This document shows, one piece after another, positions 6,348-10,950 of a DNA stretch of 10,950 nucleotides. Every line of letters begins with the position of its first letter. Positions within the stretch are counted from its first letter, which is position 1. The stretch comes from DATDMG01 sp036518955 (GTDB taxonomy: Bacteria > Actinomycetota > Actinomycetes > Actinomycetales > Kineosporiaceae): the NCBI GenBank assembly GCA_036518955.1, contig DATDMG010000176.1, positions 1 through 10,950 of the forward strand. The letters are read 5' to 3'. The position numbers and the translations under genes are program-made. The notes under the pieces are model-generated. The model was not told the DNA's origin. It searched no databases and saw only the letters and a list, made by a program, of their open reading frames with translations.

Positions 6348-6848
6348 TCAGAGCTTCGGAACGCCGGGGTTTCGGGTTCGGGCCACGGTGAACCGCCGGC
6401 CGGTCAACCGGTCGGGCACGATCCGGACGAACCGCTCCTTGGGTGAGGCGTTCCACGGAAAGAGCGGCAGATCCTGGGCGTGGTAGATGTCGGCCCACCG
6501 GTCGAGCAGCTCCGCGCCACCTTTCACGACGACGCTCCACGCCCGGCCACGTTCCGGCTCGTACCCGTCGACCTCGAACGCGACCCGGCCGGCCAGAACG
6601 ATCTCGACGAGCTTCGTGCCCTCCGCCGTCCGGAACAGCAGGGCGCCGTCGTCGATGGTGAAGTTGAGGGGGAAGATGTCGATGTCCCCCGCGGCGGCGA
6701 CCGCGAGCCGGCCGACCTCCGCCTGCGCCAGCAGTTCCCAGCACTGCTGCGTGTCGAGCACCTCGGCTGCCCCGCTCTCCCGCGCCTCGACGTCCACGCC
6801 GGGGGCATGATCGGCGGTCACCGAACCCTGTGTCTGGGGCTCTTCCAT
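6348..6848 (-). CDS. Pyridoxamine 5'-phosphate oxidase family flavin-binding protein
   Basis: 166 residues from ATG 6848, chosen because AGGA lies 8 bases upstream; an in-frame GTG at 6863 is the alternative. Residues 30-155 form the split-barrel flavin-binding fold. Typical stretches are CWELLAQAEVGRLAV (36-50), IDIFPLNFTIDDGALLFRT (56-74), EGTKL (76-80) and FEVDGYEPERGRAWSVVVKG (91-110). These match the small PPOX-like proteins that are abundant in actinomycetes and bind FMN or F420; the substrate is generally unknown and true vitamin B6 synthesis is unlikely. The first 29 residues are acidic and probably disordered. It is divergent from the DUF2157-like gene, with 122 bases between the starts. 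Confidence 0.88.
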   Translation of the reverse strand: MEEPQTQGSVTADHAPGVDVEARESGAAEVLDTQQCWELLAQAEVGRLAVAAAGDIDIFPLNFTIDDGALLFRTAEGTKLVEIVLAGRVAFEVDGYEPERGRAWSVVVKGGAELLDRWADIYHAQDLPLFPWNASPKERFVRIVPDRLTGRRFTVARTRNPGVPKL

Positions 6849-6933
6849 GGTTCGGATCCTCACATCGGGGAGCTCACGAGGGCGCAGGTCGAAGGTCCTC
6901 GAGCGGTGGGCAGCGCACTCGGTCGCGACGGAC

Positions 6934-6963
6934 TTCCGAACGGCTCCGCCGCGACCTTAGGGT
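6934..6963 (+). promoter_or_regulatory. Candidate promoter giving a leaderless transcript
   Basis: TAGGGT (6958-6963) fits the actinobacterial TAnnnT -10 element and ends 7 bases before the ATG at 6971. TTCCGA (6934-6939), 18 bases upstream, is a weak -35. Transcription would start at or next to the A of the start codon. The absence of a purine-rich ribosome site in front of this ATG agrees with a leaderless mRNA. Confidence 0.45.
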
Positions 6964-6970
6964 TCCCAGC

Positions 6971-8041
6971 ATGACGCAGCCGACGATCGGTGGGGACGAC
7001 GGCGCGCCGGCAGCCGCCCTGACGGACGCACTCGCCGGATTGGTGTCGGAGGGCACCCTCGACGCGACCCAGGCCACAGCGGTGAGCCACGCGTTCCGCG
7101 CTCGGCTGCAGGCGGACGCGGTGCCGGGCGACGAGCCCGGGCCGGGCCGGCCCGCGTGGCCGCTGCTGCTCGCCGAGCTCGGCGGCTACATCGGTGGCGC
7201 CTTCGTGCTCGGTGCCGCGACGATCCTGATCTCGGACAACTGGCACCGGCTGGGGACGCCCTACCGGGTCACCGCCCTTGCGGTCCCTGCCGTGCTGCTC
7301 TCGGCCGCGGCGGTGGCCACCGCGCGGACCACCCCGGGTGGCTGGCGGGCACGCCCGGACCGCGAGCCGGCAGCGGGGGTCGCCTCACGACGGCGGTTGG
7401 TATCGGTGCTGGTCAGCTTGGTGGCGCTGCTCGGCGGTGGCGCCGCCGCGGTGTTCGTCGACGCCCTCGTGGTCGACGCCCGACACGCCAGCGGCGACTG
7501 GACGGCGTTCGCCTTCGCCTGGACGAGCCTGCTCATCGCCGTGGCGGCGTACGGGACCTGCCGCTCCGAACTGCTGCACACCGTCCTCGGTATGGCCGTC
7601 GCGGCATCCGCGCTCGCGTCGCTGCGGGTGACCGGCGGGTACGGCGAACGGTCGACCGGCTGGACCTTCGTCGCGGTCGGGATCGGCTGGGGCCTGGCCA
7701 CGCTCCGCGGGCTGCTCGCCGAGCGCGGGCTGGGGTTCGGCTGGACCGGCGTCCTGGTGTTCGTGGGGGCGGAGCTGCTGACGACGACCGAACAGTCGGT
7801 GCTGGGCTACGCCGTCCTCGCCCTGCTCGCGACGGCTGGCTTCGCCGGGTTCACCCGGGGCCGGTCGCTCACGGCGCTCGTGATCGGAGTGGCGACGCTC
7901 GCCGTCCTGGTGCCCCAAGCGGTGATCGATGCCACGGACGGCACTCTGACGAGCTCGGGGGCTCTCCTCGTGGTGGGGCTGTCGATCGTGGGGGCGAGCG
8001 CGCTGGGATTCAGGCTGCACCGCGCCCCGCGCGACCCCTGA
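6971..8041 (+). CDS. DUF2157-like multi-pass membrane protein
   Basis: 356 residues from ATG 6971. The frame is open further upstream, but that part is Arg/Ser-rich and would overlap the divergent gene, so it is excluded. A soluble N-terminal region (1-65) contains LVSEGTLDATQATAV (24-38), the short helical module typical of DUF2157 proteins. It is followed by about nine or ten membrane helices, near 72-90, 102-122, 148-172, 182-197, 203-220, 236-253, 261-275, 280-301, 303-322 and 337-352. The first helix with the following ISDNWHRLG (87-95) is characteristic of the family, whose function is unknown. No catalytic motif is visible. It converges on the metallopeptidase gene with only 7 bases between the two stops. 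Confidence 0.8.
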   Translation: MTQPTIGGDDGAPAAALTDALAGLVSEGTLDATQATAVSHAFRARLQADAVPGDEPGPGRPAWPLLLAELGGYIGGAFVLGAATILISDNWHRLGTPYRVTALAVPAVLLSAAAVATARTTPGGWRARPDREPAAGVASRRRLVSVLVSLVALLGGGAAAVFVDALVVDARHASGDWTAFAFAWTSLLIAVAAYGTCRSELLHTVLGMAVAASALASLRVTGGYGERSTGWTFVAVGIGWGLATLRGLLAERGLGFGWTGVLVFVGAELLTTTEQSVLGYAVLALLATAGFAGFTRGRSLTALVIGVATLAVLVPQAVIDATDGTLTSSGALLVVGLSIVGASALGFRLHRAPRDP

Positions 8042-8048
8042 GTCCCGG

Positions 8049-8390
8049 TCAGCCCCAACCGAGTTCGTGCAGCCGGGCGTCCGAGATGCCGAAGTGGTGG
8101 GCGATCTCGTGGATCACGGTCACCCGGACCTCGTGAACGACCTCCTCCCGGGTGCGGCAGAGCGCCAGGATCGGGTTGCGGAAGATGGTGATCCGGTCGG
8201 GCAGCGACCCGGCCCAGGCGTCACCACGCTCGGTCAACGGCGTTCCCTCGTACAGGCCGAGGAGAGGCGCCTCGCCCAGCCGGGCGTCGTCCTCGACCAG
8301 CACGACCACGTTGTCCATCTGGCGGACCAGCTCCGGGGGCACCCTGTCGAGGGCGTCGGCCACCGCCTCGTCGAAGTCCTGACGGGACAT
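8049..8390 (-). CDS. Minimal zincin metallopeptidase family protein (PF06262-like)
   Basis: 113 residues from ATG 8390. The start is chosen because MSRQDFDEAVADALDRVPPEL is the normal beginning of this family; the frame continues to 8453 but with an Arg-rich stretch. The C-terminus carries the zinc site HEIAHHFGISD: H94, E95 and H98 in the HExxH motif, then G101 and D104, giving HExxHxxGxxD as in metzincin-like proteins. The segment MDNVVVLVEDD (25-35) and LLGLYEGTPL (43-52) also match the family, widespread in actinobacteria and without a settled substrate. There is no signal peptide, so it acts in the cytoplasm. It lies downstream of the aldo/keto reductase gene on the same strand, 120 bases away. 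Confidence 0.9.
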   Translation of the reverse strand: MSRQDFDEAVADALDRVPPELVRQMDNVVVLVEDDARLGEAPLLGLYEGTPLTERGDAWAGSLPDRITIFRNPILALCRTREEVVHEVRVTVIHEIAHHFGISDARLHELGWG

Positions 8391-8461
8391 TGCGAATCCG
8401 GCCGCTGCCACGATCTCAGTGTCGCGCTGGACACGTCGACGTCGCACCCCCACAGATCTTC

Positions 8462-8505
8462 GCCTGCCGTCCCGCCAACTGCCTGCCGTCCCGCCAACTG
8501 CCTGC
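8462..8505. repeat. 19-bp tandem repeat between aldo/keto reductase and metallopeptidase genes
   Basis: The unit GCCTGCCGTCCCGCCAACT occurs twice without interruption or mismatch (8462-8480, 8481-8499) and continues for six more bases (8500-8505). It lies 5 bases past the aldo/keto reductase stop and about 70 bases upstream of the metallopeptidase start, so it is in the 5' region of that gene. The period is not a multiple of three and it encodes nothing credible. Confidence 0.85.
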
Positions 8506-8510
8506 GCGGA

Positions 8511-9377
8511 TCAAGCGCCGGCGCCGTCCAGCCGGGCGACCTCCTCGGGGGTCAGCTCGATCTCGACCGCGCACACCGAGTCACGGATCGTCTCCGGGCG
8601 CGACGAGCCGGGGATCGGGACGACGATCGGAGCCTGGGCGAGCTCCCACGAGAGGGCGATCTGCTGCGGGCTGACGCCGCGGGTGTCCGCGATCTCCTGA
8701 AAGGCGGCGAAGCGGCTGCCGAGCCCCGCCGCTCGCGAGATCCCGCCGAGCGGGCTCCAGGGCAGGAAGGCGATCCCGAGCTCGTCGCAGAGCTGGAGCT
8801 CCGGAAGGCTCGAGCGGAACGCCGGGGAGAACTGGTTCTGCACCGAGACGAGGCGGCCACCGAGCACTGTCACGGCCTCCCGGATCTGCAGCGGGTCGGC
8901 GTTCGAGATGCCGGCCATCCGGATCTTTCCGGCGTCCAGCAGGTCGCGCAGGGCGCCGACCGACTCGGCGTAGGGGACCGCCGGGTCGGGCCGGTGGAAC
9001 TGGTACAGGCCGATGGCCTCCACGCCGAGCCGCTTGAGCGAGGCGTCGCAGGCGCGCTTGAGGTGGTCCGGGTGGCCCTTGACCGTCCAGGTGCCGTCGC
9101 CGGGGCGCAGATGGCCTCCCTTGGTCGCCACCAGGACGTCGGAGGTGTCTCCGCCGTAGGACGCCAGGGCCTCGGCGATCAGCGTCTCGTTGTGGCCCAC
9201 CTCACCCGCGTAGAGGTGGTAGGCGTCGGCCGTGTCGATGAGCGTGACGCCGACGTCCAGGGCCGCATGGATCGCCGCGATGGACCGAGCCCGGTCAGGA
9301 CGCCCCTCGATCGACATCGGCATCGCACCGAGCCCGATCGCGCTGACCTGGAGATTCCCGATGCTGCGGTAGTGCAC
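8511..9377 (-). CDS. Aldo/keto reductase
   Basis: 288 residues from GTG 9377, preceded at 5 bases by AGGAGG (9383-9388 on the plus strand); the frame is open up to 9632, but that extension would run into the tRNA-Glu gene and does not look like protein. The NADPH-dependent (beta/alpha)8 barrel oxidoreductase reduces carbonyl compounds. The catalytic tetrad is complete: D48 and Y53 in LIDTADAY, K86 in VLVATKGG, and H128 in LYQFHRPDP. Family features include GLGAMPMS (15-22), GHNETLIAEAL (61-71) and, near the C-terminus, VVPIPGSSRPETIRDS, the cofactor phosphate-binding segment. The length is slightly below that of usual members (about 310-330). The substrate is unknown. The gene runs divergently from the tRNA operon. 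Confidence 0.93.
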   Translation of the reverse strand: MHYRSIGNLQVSAIGLGAMPMSIEGRPDRARSIAAIHAALDVGVTLIDTADAYHLYAGEVGHNETLIAEALASYGGDTSDVLVATKGGHLRPGDGTWTVKGHPDHLKRACDASLKRLGVEAIGLYQFHRPDPAVPYAESVGALRDLLDAGKIRMAGISNADPLQIREAVTVLGGRLVSVQNQFSPAFRSSLPELQLCDELGIAFLPWSPLGGISRAAGLGSRFAAFQEIADTRGVSPQQIALSWELAQAPIVVPIPGSSRPETIRDSVCAVEIELTPEEVARLDGAGA

Positions 9378-9517
9378 GACACCCTCCTCGCCCGACCGGC
9401 CGAGCCGGCCCTCCTTGGCCGCCATCCTGCGCCGAACAGCACCGGAGCGCCCGCTGACAGGCCCTGCGGCCGGCTCCGCAAGCCCGCCACCCGCCGGCCG
9501 GCGACAGTGCGCCCAGC

Positions 9518-9523
9518 AGCCTA
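9518..9523 (-). promoter_or_regulatory. Possible -10 element for the aldo/keto reductase gene
   Basis: TAGGCT on the minus strand fits TAnnnT. GTTGTCC lies just upstream, but at 12 bases the spacing is too short for a standard -35. If used, the transcript would have a leader of about 130 bases. Weak evidence. Confidence 0.25.
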
Positions 9524-9547
9524 GCGCGACGGCCCGGACAACCCGTT

Positions 9548-9577
9548 TTGAAGATGCAGCCCTGGTACCTCTATGCT
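9548..9577 (+). promoter_or_regulatory. Promoter of the tRNA-Glu/tRNA-Asp operon
   Basis: TTGAAG (9548-9553) and TATGCT (9572-9577) are separated by 18 bases. This is the best housekeeping-type promoter in the window. Transcription would begin near 9584, leaving a 5' leader of about 40 bases before tRNA-Glu for removal by RNase P. Confidence 0.65.
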
Positions 9578-9624
9578 GGCGCATGTCCTCGACGGGTCCT
9601 GGACGTCTGGGGTGCGTCGTTGGC

Positions 9625-9697
9625 GCCCTCATCGTCTAGAGGCCTAGGACGCCGCCCTTTCAAGGCGGTAGCACGGGTTCGAATCCCGTTGGGGGCA
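9625..9697 (+). tRNA. tRNA-Glu (anticodon TTC)
   Basis: 73 bases. The acceptor stem GCCCTCA (9625-9631) pairs with TGGGGGC (9690-9696), with one T-G wobble; the discriminator is A9697. Anticodon arm CCGCC-CTTTCAA-GGCGG with anticodon TTC at 9659-9661; T arm with GTTCGAATC. The 3' CCA is not encoded. It is followed 18 bases later by tRNA-Asp, so the two are probably cotranscribed. It reads GAA and GAG codons. Confidence 0.97.
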
Positions 9698-9715
9698 CGG
9701 TCTTGGTTCCATCAA

Positions 9716-9789
9716 GGCCCCGTAGCGCAGTTGGTTAGCGCGCCGCCCTGTCACGGCGGAGGTCGCGGGTTCGAGTCCCGTCGGGGTCG
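9716..9789 (+). tRNA. tRNA-Asp (anticodon GTC)
   Basis: 74 bases. The acceptor GGCCCCG (9716-9722) pairs with CGGGGTC (9782-9788), with one G-T wobble; the discriminator is G9789. Anticodon arm CCGCC-CTGTCAC-GGCGG with anticodon GTC at 9750-9752; T arm with GTTCGAGTC. No encoded CCA. Confidence 0.97.
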
Positions 9790-9868
9790 CCCTGGGTCAC
9801 CGGGTCTATCGCATGGTGATGGGCTTCCTTGTATGCATGGGAGCATGCAAGCCCACCGTGGTTTTCCG

Positions 9869-9898
9869 GCATCGACCCTCTTTCTCGCATCGACCCTC
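9869..9898. repeat. 12-bp direct repeat in the tRNA-Asp/tRNA-Phe spacer
   Basis: GCATCGACCCTC occurs at 9869-9880 and 9887-9898, a period of 18 bases. The spacer from 9790 to 10073 holds no credible gene; besides this repeat and the short palindrome GCATGC at 9843-9848, I see only the tRNA-Phe promoter region at its right end. Confidence 0.6.
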
Positions 9899-10014
9899 CC
9901 CTCGGCCGAGATCCCCGCGCAGGAGCCCTCCCCTCCGGCACGTGCCTTGGGCCGCACCCTGCGCCAGCACCCGCCATCGGGCCGAGGCGTGCCGCAGGCA
10001 ACCGGAAAGGGATG

Positions 10015-10043
10015 CGTGAGCAGCCCCCGCGCTGCGGTAAGGT
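10015..10043 (+). promoter_or_regulatory. Candidate promoter of tRNA-Phe
   Basis: TAAGGT (10038-10043) is a good TAnnnT -10 element; the hexamer 17 bases upstream, CGTGAG (10015-10020), is a weak -35. Transcription would start near 10050, immediately before the palindrome at 10053-10069. The 284-base gap after tRNA-Asp makes an own promoter for tRNA-Phe likely. Confidence 0.45.
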
Positions 10044-10052
10044 GGACCACGT

Positions 10053-10069
10053 TCGCTGGCAGCCAGCGA
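10053..10069. promoter_or_regulatory. 17-bp perfect palindrome just before tRNA-Phe
   Basis: TCGCTGGC (10053-10060) and GCCAGCGA (10062-10069) are perfect reverse complements around a single A. It ends 4 bases before the first base of tRNA-Phe. In RNA it would form a short stem with a CAG loop in the tRNA leader; in DNA it could bind a dimeric protein near the transcription start. Confidence 0.55.
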
Positions 10070-10073
10070 GCAC

Positions 10074-10147
10074 GGCCAGGTAGCTCAGTTGGTACGAGCG
10101 TCCGACTGAAAATCGGAAGGTCGGCGGTTCGACCCCGCCCCTGGCCA
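10074..10147 (+). tRNA. tRNA-Phe (anticodon GAA)
   Basis: 74 bases. The acceptor GGCCAGG (10074-10080) pairs perfectly with CCTGGCC (10140-10146); the discriminator is A10147. Anticodon arm TCCGA-CTGAAAA-TCGGA with anticodon GAA at 10108-10110; T arm GGCGG-TTCGACC-CCGCC. The next bases are CCT, so CCA is not encoded. tRNA-Phe genes are frequent insertion sites for integrative elements. Confidence 0.97.
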
Positions 10148-10168
10148 CCTCCCTTGACCACACGAAAT

Positions 10169-10214
10169 GGCCCCTGACCTGCACTGCAGGCCCCAGGGGC
10201 CGATCTTGTTCTGT
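10169..10214 (+). terminator. Terminator after tRNA-Phe
   Basis: The outer stem GGCCCCTG (10169-10176) pairs with CAGGGGCC (10194-10201) and the inner stem CCTGCA (10178-10183) with TGCAGG (10185-10190). The T-rich GATCTTGTTCTGT follows directly. This is the most typical intrinsic terminator in the window. Confidence 0.8.
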
Positions 10215-10503
10215 CCGGCCGTTACCAGCGGATCATGGCCAGATCCGGGCGTCCGTGCCGAATACGTGCCGAAGTTTGAGACGGGGTCTCCAGCGCCTGG
10301 CCAGCGTGAGGATGGGTCCTCACCGAGCGGGCCGCGACCTGCGGTTCGTGATCTCGGCGGTGACCTGGGCGCGCTAGATTGCGTAGCGTTGGGCAAGGCT
10401 CACCAGGGGTGTTGGGACCGGGGGTGGCCGGTGGCGTCGGAGGCGCAACTGGTGGAGGTGCACCGGTTGGCGGTGGACGCGTCCTTGGGGATAAGGCCAC
10501 GGT

Positions 10504-10556
10504 GAGTGCACTCCTGGGGCACGGCCACGACCCCAGCAGGCATCGCGCGATCGCGC
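10504..10556. repeat. Cluster of three palindromes
   Basis: GAGTGCACTC (10504-10513, perfect), CTGGGG/CCCCAG arms (10514-10519 and 10531-10536, loop 11) and GCGCGATCGCGC (10545-10556, perfect) follow each other within 53 bases. Each alone is not rare in such GC-rich DNA; their density is notable. Confidence 0.5.
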
Positions 10557-10643
10557 CGCTGCGGGACCTGACTCGCGGGACGACACGAAGCCAGCAGACG
10601 GCTTGTTGAATCAACCGAGAGTCACGACGCCGAGGGTCGCCCT

Positions 10644-10683
10644 GCTTGACTGTCGGCGGCAGAGCTTGACTGTCGGCGGCAGA
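10644..10683. repeat. 20-bp exact tandem duplication
   Basis: The unit GCTTGACTGTCGGCGGCAGA occurs twice back to back without mismatch (10644-10663, 10664-10683). It contains TGTCGGCGGCAG, which could be a recombinase- or transposase-binding unit, but no matching inverted copy is visible in the window. The period is not a multiple of three. Confidence 0.85.
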
Positions 10684-10704
10684 TCCGAGCGTCGCGCAGG
10701 GGTG

Positions 10705-10848
10705 TCAGTCGGGTGCGACCACCATCACCAAGTCCTGATCAAGCGCGATCCTCGCCAGCTCGGCGACCTCAAGCAACGCCGTGCGCTCCGCTTCTTCAAG
10801 ATCGCCTCCGCGGAGGAGGAGCTGCAGGCCTTCCGCGAGATCGCGCAA
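10705..10848 (-). CDS. Possible short or partial coding remnant, unrecognised
   Basis: A minus-strand frame from a TTG at 10848 to TGA at 10705-10707 would give 47 residues beginning LRDLAEGLQLLLRGG and ending LVMVVAPD, an amphipathic helical composition usual for actinomycete proteins. An in-frame TAA at 10876-10878 limits it upstream, so it would be a very small gene or the 3' end of a broken one. The codon-aligned opposite strand is also open and reads RFFKIASAEEELQAFREIAQ, with slightly better third-position GC, so the true strand is undecided. No family is recognised and there is no ribosome site. Confidence 0.2.
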   Translation of the reverse strand: MRDLAEGLQLLLRGGDLEEAERTALLEVAELARIALDQDLVMVVAPD

Positions 10849-10950
10849 CTGCTGTCCACGCCTCCGGGCGTTGCCTTAGGCTCTTGTCAATCTCAGGGCC
10901 AGGACGTCGCGCGCAGGGCTGGAGGACGCGGTGTCCCTGGTATCCGGGGC

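Larger units (their letters stand above)
10215..10950. other. Gene-poor region right of tRNA-Phe, possible decayed accessory DNA
   Basis: No intact gene with a good start, ribosome site and family resemblance is visible in these 735 bases. Short stretches look coding-like but broken: a plus-strand frame around 10425-10505 reads WPVASEAQLVEVHRLAVDAS with strong G/C third positions and then stops, and a different plus frame stays open from 10495 to the window end (152 codons). The region also holds a cluster of palindromes and a 20-bp tandem duplication. This fits remnants of transferred DNA beside a tRNA gene, but no copy of the tRNA-Phe 3' end was found, so an integration event is not shown. 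Confidence 0.45.

Noticed and set aside
3731..6391. 886-codon plus-strand open frame
   Set aside because: It mirrors the GGDEF-EAL gene, whose catalytic motifs are all intact on the other strand. The plus-strand translation is His/Pro/Gln/Gly-rich and resembles no protein.
8462..8505. The 19-bp repeat considered as a CRISPR fragment
   Set aside because: The copies are directly adjacent, with no spacers between them, and no cas gene is nearby.
8067..9524. 485-codon plus-strand open frame over the metallopeptidase and aldo/keto reductase genes
   Set aside because: Both minus-strand genes have complete active-site motifs and a plausible start; this frame is their antisense shadow.
9378..9632. 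N-terminal extension of the aldo/keto reductase up to 9632
   Set aside because: It would overlap the start of tRNA-Glu and the tRNA promoter and is not protein-like; GTG 9377 has a good ribosome site and begins the normal family sequence.
9735..10184. Open frames across the tRNA-Asp and tRNA-Phe genes, including one reading GGVEPPTFRFSVG
   Set aside because: They translate tRNA sequence; such peptides are common false annotations around tRNA-Phe.
10290..10310. CCTGGCCA resembling the 3' end of tRNA-Phe, considered as an attachment site copy
   Set aside because: The match is only 8 bases and lacks the T-arm sequence; such a match is expected by chance.
10222..10614. 130-codon minus-strand frame right of tRNA-Phe
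   Set aside because: Pro/Arg-rich composition with no family resemblance and no ribosome site.

Overview
The window looks like chromosomal DNA of a high-GC actinomycete. The GC content is very high, GTG and TTG starts are common, promoters are weak hexamers of the TTGnnn/TAnnnT type, and the closely linked tRNA-Glu, tRNA-Asp and tRNA-Phe genes match an arrangement familiar from actinobacteria. I cannot name the genus from sequence alone.

Layout. Positions 1-252 hold no gene, but have two strong hairpins that probably end transcription of a gene to the left, then a patch with promoter- or operator-like repeats. Positions 253-3195 are a tight three-gene plus-strand operon: a secreted LolA/RseB-like protein, an ABC ATPase and an ABC-2 type permease, overlapping by 4 and 11 bases. 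Facing it on the minus strand are a small four-helix membrane protein (3219-3755), a PAS-PAS-GGDEF-EAL cyclic-di-GMP enzyme (3941-6154) and a flavin-binding pyridoxamine-phosphate-oxidase-like protein (6348-6848). The gap between the last two holds two striking dyads. Diverging from the last gene is a DUF2157-like multi-pass membrane protein (6971-8041) whose transcript may be leaderless. Converging on it are a minimal zincin metallopeptidase (8049-8390) and an aldo/keto reductase (8511-9377), both on the minus strand and separated by a 19-bp tandem repeat.

From 9548 to 10214 lies the tRNA region: a recognisable promoter, tRNA-Glu(TTC), tRNA-Asp(GTC), a 284-bp spacer, a second promoter with a near-perfect palindrome, tRNA-Phe(GAA) and a strong terminator. 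The last 735 bases contain no convincing intact gene. They have a 20-bp exact tandem duplication, a cluster of palindromes and fragments of coding-like sequence, which would fit decayed accessory DNA beside tRNA-Phe, although no duplicated attachment site is visible.

How the genes work together. The first operon most likely forms one envelope system, with an exporter and a surface partner that may carry a lipid-like ligand. The cyclic-di-GMP enzyme, the flavoprotein and the small membrane proteins share no obvious pathway. Most of the window is conserved core genome. The least explained parts are the intergenic dyads, the tandem repeats and the right-hand end. I did not find a clear new multi-gene system.
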